This document shows positions 37,718-46,998 of a DNA stretch of 64,000 nucleotides, in pieces. The notes under the pieces were generated by a model, which was not told the DNA's origin, did not search any database, and saw nothing but the letters and a program-made list of their open reading frames with translations. The position numbers and the translations under genes are program-made. Numbering within the stretch: the first letter of the stretch is position 1; each line of letters opens with the position of its first letter. The DNA comes from Leifsonia sp. Root4 (GTDB lineage: Bacteria > Actinomycetota > Actinomycetes > Actinomycetales > Microbacteriaceae), in NCBI RefSeq assembly GCF_001425085.1, contig NZ_LMDN01000006.1:1-64000 (forward strand), read 5' to 3'.

Positions 37718-37728
37718 TCATGCTGCGC

Positions 37729-39882
37729 TCAGGCCCCGACGCCGCGAATCTGCGGATCGTGGAAGGTGCCACCGAAGACGCGCTCGCTGGCGCCGACGCG
37801 GTCCAGGTACGGCGTCGCCCCTCCGGCCTGGAAGGGCCAGCCGGCACCGAGGATCAGGCAGAGGTCGATGTCCTCCGGAGCGGCGACGACCTTCTCGTCG
37901 AGCATCAGCTTGATCTCCTGCGCGAGCTGGTCTTCCACGCGGCGCAGGATCGTCGCCTCGTCCACGGGGCTCGTGCCGACGCTGATCGTCTTCTTGGCCT
38001 CCTTGGTGAAGTCGGTCACCTTGCCGGCCTTGTCCTTCTCGACGACCTGGGAGAGCTTCGACAGGGCATGCATGTTCTCCGAGGCGTAGAAGCGTTCGGG
38101 GAACTCGCGCACCATCGTGTCCTGCACGTGGGCCGCGACGGCCCAACCGACCAGATCGATCAGTTCGAACGGGCCCATCGGCAGGCCGATCGGCGCGAAC
38201 GCCCGCTCGACGACGGGAACCGGAGTGCCCTCGTCGACGGCGCGCGCAGCCTCGCCCATCACCTTGGCGAGGAGGCGGTTCACGACGAAGCCGGGGGCGT
38301 CGGCGGTGAGCACAGCGGACTTGCGCAGCTTGGCCGCCGTCGCGAACGCCGTGGCGAGTGTGGCGTCGTTCGTGGCCGGGGCCTTCACGATCTCGAGCAG
38401 CGGCATCACGGCCACCGGATTGAAGAAGTGGAAGCCGACGACGCGCTCCGGGTGCTCCAGGCCGGCACCGATCTGTTCGACGGAGAGCGAGGAGGTGTTG
38501 GTGGCGAGAATTGTCGTGGGGGAGACATGCTTCTCGACGTCGGCGAAGACCTGCTGCTTCACGGCGAGGTCCTCGAAGACGGCCTCGATCACCCAGTCGC
38601 AGTCGTGGAAGTCTGCCTTGTCGGTGGTGCCGGAGATCAGCGCACGGAGGCGGTTGGCCTCATCGGGGTTGATGCGGCCCTTCTCGGCAAGCGCGTCGAT
38701 CTCATCGGTGATGTACGCCAGGCCCTTGTCGACCCGGGCCTGGTCGAGGTCGGTGATGACGACGGGAACCTGGAGCCGACGCACGAACAGCAGCGCGAAC
38801 TGGCTGGCCATGAGCCCTGCGCCGATGATGCCGACCTTCGTCACCTTCTGGGCGAGCCCCTTGTCCGGCGCGCCGGCAGGCCGCTTGGCCCGCTTCTGCA
38901 CCAGATTGAAGGCGTAGATGCTGGCCTGCAGCTGGTCGCTGATGATCCGATCGGCGAGGGCCTCGTCCTCGAGGGCGAAGCACTCCTCCTTTGTGCCGTT
39001 CTTCGCGGCCTTGAGCAGGTCAAGCGCGGCATAGGGCGACTGCGGAACGGTGCCGATGCGGCTCTCGAGCATCTTTCGCGCAATGCCGATGGCTGCATCC
39101 CACTTGACCAGGCGTTCGATCTTGCCCGGCGCGTTCTTGCGCTCGACCTTCGTCGTGCCGGAGATGACGCCGTCTGCCCAGGCGATGGAATCCTCGAGGA
39201 AGTTGACCGGGGAGAACATGGCGTCGGCGATTCCGAGCTCGAAGGCCTGCGGGCCCTTGAGCATGCGGTTCTGCTTGAGCGGGTTCTCGATGACGACCTT
39301 GAGTGCGTTCTCGATGCCGATCAGGTTCGGCAGCAGGTACGTGCCGCCCCAACCGGGGATCAGACCGAGGAAGACCTCGGGCAGCGCCAGGGCCGGAACG
39401 GAGCTGTCGATCGTGCGGTAGTCGGCGTTCAGCGGCAACTCGACGCCGCCGCCGAGGGCGAGGCCGTTGATGAACACAAACGACGGAACACCCAGCGTCG
39501 ACTGCTTGCCGAACACAAAGTGCCCGAGCTGAGCCATCTGCAGGCCGATCTGTCGGTTCGGGATGTCGCTGATCTTGGAGAGGTCGGCGCCGGCCGCGAG
39601 GATGAACGGCTTGCCGGTTGTGGCGACGGCGTGGATCTCTCCGCGTGCCGCGCGCTCGGCGAGCGCGTCGAAGGTGCGGCCGAGCTCCATCAACGTCGCC
39701 GGGCCGAGGGTGTTCGGGCGGGTGTGGTCGCGGCCGTTGTCGAGGGTGACGAGCGCGAGCACCTTGCCGCTGGCCAGGGGCACGTCGCGCACGTAGCTGT
39801 GCGAGATCACCTCGTCGGCGGAGAGCTCTTCGAGCAGGGAGAAGTCAATCTTCGCGTATTGATTGATTGCAGTGTCAGTCAT
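37729..39882 (-). CDS. fadB: 3-hydroxyacyl-CoA dehydrogenase/enoyl-CoA hydratase, FadB-type
   Basis: 717 aa multifunctional beta-oxidation enzyme. Residues ~20-260 are the crotonase domain (FILAAGADLSKISD and INGLALGGGVELPLNADYR, the oxyanion-hole region). From ~345 a Rossmann domain begins (KVGIIGAGLMASQFALLF), and ATNTSSLSVEQIGAGLEHPERVVGFHFFNPV contains the catalytic histidine segment of the dehydrogenase. The ATG at 39882 was chosen at the conserved N-terminus. The thiolase gene lies 11 bases upstream, so the two form an operon. Confidence 0.93.
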   Translation of the reverse strand: MTDTAINQYAKIDFSLLEELSADEVISHSYVRDVPLASGKVLALVTLDNGRDHTRPNTLGPATLMELGRTFDALAERAARGEIHAVATTGKPFILAAGADLSKISDIPNRQIGLQMAQLGHFVFGKQSTLGVPSFVFINGLALGGGVELPLNADYRTIDSSVPALALPEVFLGLIPGWGGTYLLPNLIGIENALKVVIENPLKQNRMLKGPQAFELGIADAMFSPVNFLEDSIAWADGVISGTTKVERKNAPGKIERLVKWDAAIGIARKMLESRIGTVPQSPYAALDLLKAAKNGTKEECFALEDEALADRIISDQLQASIYAFNLVQKRAKRPAGAPDKGLAQKVTKVGIIGAGLMASQFALLFVRRLQVPVVITDLDQARVDKGLAYITDEIDALAEKGRINPDEANRLRALISGTTDKADFHDCDWVIEAVFEDLAVKQQVFADVEKHVSPTTILATNTSSLSVEQIGAGLEHPERVVGFHFFNPVAVMPLLEIVKAPATNDATLATAFATAAKLRKSAVLTADAPGFVVNRLLAKVMGEAARAVDEGTPVPVVERAFAPIGLPMGPFELIDLVGWAVAAHVQDTMVREFPERFYASENMHALSKLSQVVEKDKAGKVTDFTKEAKKTISVGTSPVDEATILRRVEDQLAQEIKLMLDEKVVAAPEDIDLCLILGAGWPFQAGGATPYLDRVGASERVFGGTFHDPQIRGVGA

Positions 39883-39893
39883 GTTCGCTGGCC

Positions 39894-41093
39894 TTACTTC
39901 TTCTTGCCGGTGTAGTTGGGGTTCTCCCAGATGACTGTTCCGCCCTGGCCGAGGCCGACGCACATCGCCGTCAGGCCGTAGCGCACCTCCGGGTGCTGCT
40001 CGAACTGTCGGGCGAGCTGGATCATCAGGCGCACGCCGCTGGCCGCGAGCGGGTGACCGATCGCGATCGCGCCGCCCCACGGGTTGACGCGCGTGTCGTC
40101 GTCCTCGATGCCGAAGTGGTCGAGGAAGGAGAGCACCTGGACGGCGAACGCCTCGTTCAGCTCGAACAGGCCGATGTCGGTGATGCTGAGACCCGCCTTG
40201 CGGAGTGCCTTCTCCGTGGATGGCACGGGGCCGAGCCCCATGATCTCCGGTTCGACGCCCGCGAAGGCGAAGCTGACCATGCGCATCTTGGCGCGGAGGC
40301 CGAGTTCCTTCGCCGTCTCCGCGCTCGCCAGCAGGCTGGCCGTCGCGCCGTCGGTGAGCGGGGAGGCGTTGCCGGCCGTCACGCGGCCATGCGGGCGGAA
40401 CGGTGTCTTCAGACCGGCAAGGCCCTCCATCGTCGTCTCGGGGCGCATGCCCTCGTCCTGCGTGGCAAGACCCCAGCCGGCGTCCGTGCGCAGGGCGACG
40501 GACACCAGGTCGGGCTGGATCTGGCCGGCGGCGTACGCCGCGGCGACCTTCTGCTGGCTGCGCAGGCCGAAGCGGTCAGCACGCTCCTTGGTCAGGTGCG
40601 GGAAACGGTCGTGGATGCGCTCGGCCGTGTTGCCCATGTTCAGCGCGTCCGGGCTGACCAGACGCTCGGAGAGGAAACGCGGGTTCGGGTCGGCATCCAG
40701 GCCCATGGGGTGACGACCCATGTGCTCGACACCGCCGGCGATGACGAGGTCGTAGGCGCCGAAACCGATGCCGGAGCCGAGCGTCGTCACCGAGGTCATG
40801 GCGCCGGCGCACATGCGGTCGATCGCGAAGCCGGGAACCGACTTCGGCAGGCCGGCGAGCAGCGCGGCCGTGCGACCCAACGTCAGACCCTGATCGCCCT
40901 GCTGCGTCGTTGCGGCGATCGCCACCTCGTCGATGCGGTCCTTCGGGACGCTCGGGTTGCGCTCAAGCAGCCCGATGATGGCCTTGACGACGAGATCGTC
41001 GGCCCGGGTGTTCCAGTACATGCCCTTTTCGCCGGCTCGACCGAACGGGGTACGAACCCCATCCACAAACACGACTTCAGTTCTTTCGGCCAC
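39894..41093 (-). CDS. fadA: Acetyl-CoA C-acyltransferase (thiolase)
   Basis: 399 aa with a GTG start preceded by GGAGG. It is the last step of beta-oxidation, cleaving 3-ketoacyl-CoA. The nucleophile is C95 in IDRMCAGAMTS, the histidine is in GGAIAIGHPLAASG, and the second cysteine is in TAMCVGLGQGG. It is cotranscribed with the FadB-type gene, and together they would form the fatty-acid oxidation complex. The 76 bases upstream are the only place for the operon promoter. Confidence 0.95.
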   Translation of the reverse strand: MAERTEVVFVDGVRTPFGRAGEKGMYWNTRADDLVVKAIIGLLERNPSVPKDRIDEVAIAATTQQGDQGLTLGRTAALLAGLPKSVPGFAIDRMCAGAMTSVTTLGSGIGFGAYDLVIAGGVEHMGRHPMGLDADPNPRFLSERLVSPDALNMGNTAERIHDRFPHLTKERADRFGLRSQQKVAAAYAAGQIQPDLVSVALRTDAGWGLATQDEGMRPETTMEGLAGLKTPFRPHGRVTAGNASPLTDGATASLLASAETAKELGLRAKMRMVSFAFAGVEPEIMGLGPVPSTEKALRKAGLSITDIGLFELNEAFAVQVLSFLDHFGIEDDDTRVNPWGGAIAIGHPLAASGVRLMIQLARQFEQHPEVRYGLTAMCVGLGQGGTVIWENPNYTGKKK

Positions 41094-41169
41094 TTCGCCT
41101 CCATTGATCGAACAATCCTGTTCTGATCCTAGGAGGGCTCAGGGAGCGCCCTGAATCGTTTGCCGGTTT

Positions 41170-42372
41170 CTACGAGGGGGCCTCGGATGATTCGAGCAAC
41201 GTTTGGTGGGCTTCTACAAAGGCGTCACTGATCTTCTGTGCGGTTGCGTCAAGCTGCCAGGGGCGCGCGCCGAGCTCTGTCAGGGCTTCGCCGATCGCTT
41301 CCGCGTCGACGGATGCCGGCGGGTGCCAGGCCACGCGACGCAGGTAATCCGGCGTGAGCAGATTCTCGAGCGGAATCTGCAGCTCCTCTGAGACCTCGTT
41401 CAGCGCGGTGCGTGCGGCCTTCAGCCGCAGATCGGCTTCCGGGTTGCGCTCCGACCAGACGCGGGGAGGCGGAAGAGTGTCTCCGTTGACCCGGACGGCT
41501 GGAATCTCGTCGGTGGCGAGCCCGCGTTCGACGGCCTCCCACCAACGGCTGAGCTCGCTGCGGCTCGCGCGGCCGGTGAACTCGCGCAGCTCAGACAGCG
41601 CCTTGCGGGTCGTCGGCATGGCCTTGACGACCGCGAGCAGAGACGAGTCGGGAACGAGCCTGCCAGGAGCGGTGTCGATCTCCTGCGCGTAGGCGTCGCG
41701 AGCCAGCCAGAGCTCTCTGGCGACGGCGAGGTTCCTGGCGCTCCGCACACTGTGGATGCCGGAGAGTCGGCGCCACGGCTCGGCCGCGAGCGGCTTGGCC
41801 TCCTTCTGCAGCACGGCGGCGAACTCCTGCCTGGCGATCTCCTCTTTGCCGGAGCTGACGAGCAGTTCCTGCAGGGAATCGCGCAGGTCGACGAGAAGCT
41901 CGACGTCGAGAGCGGCGTACTCGAGCCAGGAGTCCGGCAGCGGGCGGGTCGACCAGTCAGCCGCGGAGTGTTCCTTCGCGAGGTGGATGCCGAGCTGTTG
42001 CTCGATCACGGTTCCGAGCCCGACCCTGGCGAAGCCGAGCAGGCGGGCGCAGAGCTCCGTGTCGAAGATGACGTGAGGGTCCAGGCCGACCTCGCGGAGG
42101 CAGGCGATGTCCTGGCTGGCCGCATGCAGGATCCATTCGACGTCCGCGATGGCATCCTGCAGCTCGTCGAAGCGGCCGATGGCCGGCGGGTCGAAGAGGA
42201 AGACGCCGGCGTCGCGGCGGAAGACCTGGATCAGATAGGCGCGCTGCGAGTAGCGGAATCCGCTGGCGCGCTCAGCGTCGATGGCGATCGGGCCGGTTCC
42301 GGCGGCGATCAGTGCGACGGCGTCGAGATACTCGGCGCGGGTATCGATGACGTGACGCGCCGGCTCAGCCAC
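41170..42372 (-). CDS. rnd: Ribonuclease D (DEDD exonuclease with HRDC domain)
   Basis: 400 aa. The 3'-5' exonuclease domain (about 1-200) has the Exo I motif AIDAERASGFRYSQRAYLIQ, Exo II HAASQDIACLREV and Exo III YAALDVELLVDLRDSL. The HRDC domain (about 220-290) has RRLSGIHSVRSARNLAVARELWLARDAYAQE. It trims tRNA and other stable RNA 3' ends. Its start overlaps the end of the DUF3000 gene by eight bases, as in other actinobacteria. Confidence 0.92.
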   Translation of the reverse strand: MAEPARHVIDTRAEYLDAVALIAAGTGPIAIDAERASGFRYSQRAYLIQVFRRDAGVFLFDPPAIGRFDELQDAIADVEWILHAASQDIACLREVGLDPHVIFDTELCARLLGFARVGLGTVIEQQLGIHLAKEHSAADWSTRPLPDSWLEYAALDVELLVDLRDSLQELLVSSGKEEIARQEFAAVLQKEAKPLAAEPWRRLSGIHSVRSARNLAVARELWLARDAYAQEIDTAPGRLVPDSSLLAVVKAMPTTRKALSELREFTGRASRSELSRWWEAVERGLATDEIPAVRVNGDTLPPPRVWSERNPEADLRLKAARTALNEVSEELQIPLENLLTPDYLRRVAWHPPASVDAEAIGEALTELGARPWQLDATAQKISDAFVEAHQTLLESSEAPS

Positions 42373-42961
42373 GGGGCATCCGTTTCGGTGTCAGCACGCT
42401 TACGCCTTCCATAGTCGGTGGCAGTCCGGCGAGCATGCACAGGAGTTCGCCCCAGCCTTCGACGTGCGACGCGAGGTTGTGATCACGCGGAGTCCACGAA
42501 GCACGCAACTCAATCTGAGCGCCGTCACCCTGTGCAGAGAGTTCACCGAAACCGGTTGAGAGAGTCTTGGTCGCTGTGCCGGATGCCGCGGAATACTGCG
42601 CTCCGCGGGCGTCGAGCGCGTCGACCAACCATGACCATGCTACTTCGGCGAGGAAGGGATCGAGGCCGATCTCGGTTTCGAGCGGTGCCTGGGCGAAGCA
42701 GACGACCCGGAATCGACCGCCCCATTCCTCTGGTTCGTCCTCGTCGTACAACAAGATGAAGCGACCGGTTCCGTAGTCGGAATCGCTGCCGTGGCGGGCC
42801 GGGGACACATCGGCGGCCAATGCGACAGCGTGGGGTGCCAGACGTGCCGGTGCCGGAATCTCGGTGACGACGAGCTCCGCGCGGGTCTTGGCTCGACGCA
42901 CCGCATCGAGTGCCGCTTGGAACTCCGGCGGGAGGTGGGGCGCTGGCGACGTTTCGGGCAC
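42365..42961 (-). CDS. DUF3000 family protein
   Basis: 198 aa with a GTG start. Family hallmarks are LPPEFQAALDAVRRAKTRAELVVTEIPAPARLAPHAVALAADV at the N-terminus and FRVVCFAQAPLETEIGLDPFLAEVAWSWLVDAL in the middle. The C-terminal WGELLCMLAGLPPTMEGVSVLTPKRM is also conserved. It is soluble. The function is not known; it is always next to RNase D in actinobacteria, which hints at an RNA-related role. Confidence 0.9.
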   Translation of the reverse strand: MPETSPAPHLPPEFQAALDAVRRAKTRAELVVTEIPAPARLAPHAVALAADVSPARHGSDSDYGTGRFILLYDEDEPEEWGGRFRVVCFAQAPLETEIGLDPFLAEVAWSWLVDALDARGAQYSAASGTATKTLSTGFGELSAQGDGAQIELRASWTPRDHNLASHVEGWGELLCMLAGLPPTMEGVSVLTPKRMPRG

Positions 42962-42973
42962 GTGTGCAGACTA
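42962..42973 (-). promoter_or_regulatory. Leaderless-type -10 element for the DUF3000-rnd operon
   Basis: On the minus strand TAGTCT, six bases, then GTG at 42961. Confidence 0.5.
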
Positions 42974-43034
42974 GAGTTTTTTCACGGCGCTGTCGGTGAG
43001 GCACGCCGAACGGCGTGGTTGACGGGGGCATTGC

Positions 43035-44246
43035 ATGAACGCTCGGGTAACGGTTCGCACGACACCACGGTGGTTACGCGCGCTCGGCTTCATCGGCGTC
43101 GCGGTGGGCGGCCTCGCGATGATCGCCGGGGGCGCCATGGCGGTCGTCGTCGTCGTCTTCGCCCGCACGGTCGTGACGCCCCCGCGCGTGCGCAAGGACG
43201 ACGTCGCGATCCTCGGCACCGAGTCGATCATCGTCGCCGGAGAGCACGAGCCGGTGCGAGCCATCGTGCTGCGTGCAACCGCCGACACGGTGCTCGATGG
43301 CCGTTACGGCCTCTGGTTCTCCGGCCAGAGCGGGCACGCCCGTGTCGGCGAGATCCTCTCCCGCGGCCAGACGACCGTGACGCGCCGACTGCTGCAGCGC
43401 GACTTCGGCGAGCTGAACCGCGCAGAGGGCGGGCGCTGGAGTGGCTGGTACTACCTCGGCCCCTGGGAGTTCGGGCTGCCGTTCGAGAACGTCACGATTC
43501 CCACTCTGCTCGGCCCGGCGCCGGCCTGGTGGGTATCGGCATCCGGCGACAGCACGCGCTGGGTGATCCAGGTGCACGGCCGTGCCGTGCGCAGACAGGA
43601 ATGCCTGCGGGCCGTGCCGGTGTTCCATGAGGCCGGGATGCACAGCCTCCTGGTGTCGTACCGCAATGACGGCGAGGCGCCGGAGAGTCGGGACGGTCGC
43701 TACGGCCTCGGCGACACGGAATGGCAGGATGTCGCAGCGGCGATGCGCTTCGCCCGCGAGCACGGCGCAACGGAGATCGTGCTGATGGGCTGGTCGATGG
43801 GCGGCGCCATCGTGATGCAGGCGGCGTTGCGGGCAGAGGACCGCGATCTGGTGAGCGGAATCGTGCTGGAATCGCCGGCCGTGGACTGGAGCGACATCCT
43901 GCACTTCCAGGGAACCGGCTACGGGCTGCCTGCCGCGGTCAACGGCGCCGTGATCAGCACGATCGGTTCCCGGTGGGGTCGCGTGATCACGGGGCTTGAG
44001 CAGGCGATCGACTTCCCCCGCCTCGACATGGCCGTGCGGGCGGAGATCCTGGAGCTGCCGATCCTGCTCATGCACAGCGACGACGACGGCTACGTGCCGA
44101 TCACCGGCTCACGGGCGCTGGCCGCTGCGCGACCGGACATCGTCACCTTCGAAGAATTCACGGTCGCCCGCCACACCAAGCTCTGGAACTACGATCCAGA
44201 GCGGTGGAACGGGGCGATCAGGCGGTGGTTGTCGGCGCGAGCCTGA
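43035..44246 (+). CDS. Membrane-anchored alpha/beta hydrolase
   Basis: 403 aa. One N-terminal transmembrane helix (about residues 17-42) is followed by a beta-rich segment and then the hydrolase fold from about residue 170. The nucleophile elbow is LMGWSMGGAI with S254, the acid is in LMHSDDDGYVP, and the histidine in FTVARHTKLW. It probably faces the outside of the cell. GGGGGC nine bases before the ATG is a weak ribosome-binding site. Its 3' end overlaps the convergent sufE by 29 bases. Confidence 0.85.
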   Translation: MNARVTVRTTPRWLRALGFIGVAVGGLAMIAGGAMAVVVVVFARTVVTPPRVRKDDVAILGTESIIVAGEHEPVRAIVLRATADTVLDGRYGLWFSGQSGHARVGEILSRGQTTVTRRLLQRDFGELNRAEGGRWSGWYYLGPWEFGLPFENVTIPTLLGPAPAWWVSASGDSTRWVIQVHGRAVRRQECLRAVPVFHEAGMHSLLVSYRNDGEAPESRDGRYGLGDTEWQDVAAAMRFAREHGATEIVLMGWSMGGAIVMQAALRAEDRDLVSGIVLESPAVDWSDILHFQGTGYGLPAAVNGAVISTIGSRWGRVITGLEQAIDFPRLDMAVRAEILELPILLMHSDDDGYVPITGSRALAAARPDIVTFEEFTVARHTKLWNYDPERWNGAIRRWLSARA

Positions 44247-44685
44247 TCCGGATCTGCCGCTTGGTGCGCCCGAGCATCCCCGTCATGCCCCGGATGCGCA
44301 GCGGCGACACGGCCTGGGTCAGGCCGAGCGTCTGCGGGTAGTCGTCCGGAACGGCGAGGACCTGCTCCGGGCTGAGGCCGGAGAGCCCCTGCGCCAGGAT
44401 CGATGCGAAGCCGCGCGTTGTCGGCGATTCCCGCGGCGCTGTCGCATAGAGCTGAACGGCGCCGGACTCATCGATCTCGACGAAGAGGAAGACGGGGGAC
44501 TGGCATTCCTCGACGCGCTCGAACAGATCCGGGTGATCCTGATAGCGCTCTGGCAGTTCCGGCAGCTCGTTGGAGAACTCGAGCAGGAGCTGCAAGCGAT
44601 CACGCTGTTCGAGGGCGAGGAAGTCGTCGCGGATCTCGGCGAGCTGCTCGGGGAGTTCCGTGCTGGAGGGCGCTGCGGTAGTCAT
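44218..44685 (-). CDS. sufE: SufE-family Fe-S cluster assembly sulfur acceptor
   Basis: 155 aa. SufE carries persulfide sulfur on a conserved cysteine; here it is in VEECQSPVFLFVEID (about residue 61). The GLSPEQVLAVPDDY segment also fits the family. It follows the sulfurtransferase gene on the same strand with five bases between, an arrangement also known in mycobacteria (sseA-sufE). No sufS or cysteine desulfurase is in the window. Confidence 0.9.
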   Translation of the reverse strand: MTTAAPSSTELPEQLAEIRDDFLALEQRDRLQLLLEFSNELPELPERYQDHPDLFERVEECQSPVFLFVEIDESGAVQLYATAPRESPTTRGFASILAQGLSGLSPEQVLAVPDDYPQTLGLTQAVSPLRIRGMTGMLGRTKRQIRIRLAPTTTA

Positions 44686-44690
44686 CGGGA

Positions 44691-45608
44691 CTATTGTCCC
44701 ACGGTGCCCGTGGCCCTCGGCGCGATTCCGCGCTCCTCACCGACGGCGATCGGCACGCGCACGGCGCTACCCCATTCGGTCCAGGAACCGTCGTAGTTGC
44801 GCACAGCGTCGAAGCCGAGCAGGTGGGTGAGCACGAACCAGGTGTGGCTGGATCGCTCGCCGATGCGGCAATAGGCGATCACGTCGTCGCCCTCCCGCAG
44901 CCCTGCCTCGTCCTTGTAGATCGCATCGAGTTCTGCGCGGCTCTTGAAGGTGGCATCCGGTGCGGCGGCTCGCGCCCACGGAACGCTCGCCGCGCTCGGG
45001 ATGTGCCCGGCGCGGAGTGCGCCCTCGGTCGGGTATCCGGGAATCTCGGTGCGCTCGCCCGTGTACTCCTCGACGGAACGGACATCGATGAGCGGGTTGC
45101 CGAAGTGCGCGAGCACGTCCTCCTTGAACGCGCGCAGGGTGCTGTCGTCGCGCTCGATCACCGGGTAGTCGACGGATGCCGGGGCCGGCGTCTCCGTCGT
45201 GAGCTCGCGCCCTTCCGCGATCCAGAGCGCGCGGCCTCCGTCGAGCAGTCGCACATCCTCGTGGCCGAAGAGCGTGAAGATCCAGAGCGCATACGCCGCC
45301 CACCAGTTGTTCTTGTCGCCGTAGAGCACGATCGTGCTGTCGCGGCTGATGCCCTTCGCTCCGAGCAGGCGCGCGAACTCCTCGCCCTGCACGAAGTCGC
45401 GCAGCACGGGGTCGTTCAGGTCGGTGTGCCAATCGATCTTGACCGCGCCCGGGATGTGCCCCGTCTCATAGAGGAGCACGTCTTCGTCGCTCTCGACGAC
45501 GACGAGGCCGGGGGAGCCGAGGTGCGCGGCCAGCCATTCCGTTGACACGAGCCGCTCGGGGTGGGCGTACTCGGCGAACTTCGCGGTGGTGTCGTTCTCG
45601 ACGGGCAT
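44691..45608 (-). CDS. sseA: Thiosulfate/3-mercaptopyruvate sulfurtransferase
   Basis: 305 aa with two rhodanese domains. The first (about 15-140) is catalytically inert, with [23 protein letters not shown]. The second (about 165-295) carries the active cysteine in [17 protein letters not shown], the CRxGxR type of loop. It may hand sulfur to SufE encoded just downstream. AGGAGG five bases before the ATG gives a firm start. Confidence 0.93.
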   Translation of the reverse strand: MPVENDTTAKFAEYAHPERLVSTEWLAAHLGSPGLVVVESDEDVLLYETGHIPGAVKIDWHTDLNDPVLRDFVQGEEFARLLGAKGISRDSTIVLYGDKNNWWAAYALWIFTLFGHEDVRLLDGGRALWIAEGRELTTETPAPASVDYPVIERDDSTLRAFKEDVLAHFGNPLIDVRSVEEYTGERTEIPGYPTEGALRAGHIPSAASVPWARAAAPDATFKSRAELDAIYKDEAGLREGDDVIAYCRIGERSSHTWFVLTHLLGFDAVRNYDGSWTEWGSAVRVPIAVGEERGIAPRATGTVGQ

Positions 45609-45782
45609 GCTGGCCTCCTGAATTACGCCCGATCGGGCGAGGAATGTCGGTGGGGAGCAGATTAGGCTGGTTGCCAGTCCACTTCCTCGAATCTACGCGT
45701 CCTCGCGTGAGCCAGCGTGCCCTCCCGCAATGCTGCGCAACACGACCACGCGGTTCCCACAGCAGAAACGGCACGCGCACGC

Positions 45783-46823
45783 ATGCAGAGTTCCACAGCA
45801 CTTCGCCTGATCGATCGTTCGCCGAGCATCACGGGCAGCGAGATCGCGGGTGGGCTCGTGCCGCCGCCGCAGTTCGAGCATGCGTCGTTCGAGTCGTACC
45901 GACCGGATGCCGACTACCCGTCCCAGGCCGGTGCTGTCGAGCTGCTGCAGGAGTTCAACGGGGTGTGGCGGGCGCAGCGACCGGGCGGATTCTTCTCGCG
46001 CAACCGCAAGCCCAAGGCCGCTCTGCCCGGCATCTACCTCGACGGCGGCTTCGGCGTCGGCAAGACCCACCTCTTGGCCTCGCTCTGGCACGCCGCCCCC
46101 GGGCCCAAGTACTTCGGCACCTTCATCGAGTACACGGCCCTCGTCGGCGCGCTCGGCTACGCGGAGACGGTGAAGCTGCTGAGCGGGACCAAGCTCATCT
46201 GCATCGACGAGTTCGAGCTGGACGACCCGGGCGACACCATGCTGATGACGCGGCTGCTCGGTGAGCTGATGGAGACGGGAACCCGGGTGGCGGCGACATC
46301 CAACACCCCGCCGAACTCTCTCGGCGAGGGTCGCTTCGCCGCATCGGACTTCCTGCGCGAGATCCAGGCGCTGTCATCGAACTTCCAGACGGTGCGCATC
46401 GACGGTCTCGACTACCGCCGCCGCAACGTCGAGGGGCGCGCGACCACCGTCGATGACGCCGCACTTGAGCACATGGTGTCGACGATGGTTGGGCGCGGGA
46501 CCACGGTGAGCTACGACGGATTCGACGAGCTCATGAAGCACCTGGCCACCGTGCACCCGTCCAAGTACATCAAGATGATCCGCGGCGTCGACGTGATCGG
46601 CCTCCGCGGCGCGCACGTGCTGCACAACCAGACCGATGCGCTGCGCCTGGTGGCCTTCATCGACCGTGTGTACGACGCCGAGATCCCCATCGTTGCCAGC
46701 GGCACCCCGCTCAGCGAGGTCTTCGACGACGACATGATGGGCGGCGGATACCGCAAGAAGTACCAGCGCGCCATGTCCCGCCTGATCGCCCTGACGACGG
46801 GCGAGCTGCCCCCGCACGACTGA
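45783..46823 (+). CDS. zapE: AFG1/ZapE-family ATPase (cell division protein ZapE)
   Basis: 346 aa from ATG 45783, whose N-terminus STALRLIDRSPSITG is the usual one; a GTG at 45717 would add 22 residues. The P-loop is GGFGVGKTHLLASLWH, Walker B is LICIDEFELDDPGD, and sensor 1 is VAATSNTPPNSLGEGRF. ZapE binds FtsZ in E. coli under stress; the actinobacterial role is not established. It is divergent from the sulfurtransferase. Confidence 0.88.
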   Translation: MQSSTALRLIDRSPSITGSEIAGGLVPPPQFEHASFESYRPDADYPSQAGAVELLQEFNGVWRAQRPGGFFSRNRKPKAALPGIYLDGGFGVGKTHLLASLWHAAPGPKYFGTFIEYTALVGALGYAETVKLLSGTKLICIDEFELDDPGDTMLMTRLLGELMETGTRVAATSNTPPNSLGEGRFAASDFLREIQALSSNFQTVRIDGLDYRRRNVEGRATTVDDAALEHMVSTMVGRGTTVSYDGFDELMKHLATVHPSKYIKMIRGVDVIGLRGAHVLHNQTDALRLVAFIDRVYDAEIPIVASGTPLSEVFDDDMMGGGYRKKYQRAMSRLIALTTGELPPHD

Positions 46824-46829
46824 GTTCGC

Positions 46830-46876
46830 GAAACATGCCCGTTACGTGGCACCCGTTTTCGTAACGGCGCCGAAAC
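46830..46876. promoter_or_regulatory. GlnR-type boxes upstream of the ammonium transporter
   Basis: GTAAC-n6-GAAAC at 46861-46876 matches the actinobacterial GlnR consensus gTnAC-n6-GaAAC. A second set, GAAAC (46830-46834)-n6-GTTAC (46841-46845), lies 15 bases upstream. GlnR activates amtB under nitrogen limitation in Streptomyces and mycobacteria. Confidence 0.6.
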
Positions 46877-46998
46877 ACGAGCGGCACTCTCGCCGAAATC
46901 TCGCAGGGCCACTCTGGGCTCGTACCCGAGAAGTGCACGGTTCCACCCCGAGGTTCTCGACAGGTACACCCCTGATGGAAACTTCGAGAGGTGTAATC

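Noticed and set aside
36823-39915. A 1030-codon plus-strand open frame opposite the fadB-type gene
   Set aside because: It is antisense to a clearly conserved beta-oxidation gene and part of dxs; its translation is low-complexity Arg/Ala/Gly/Val without motifs, as expected of a high-GC shadow frame.
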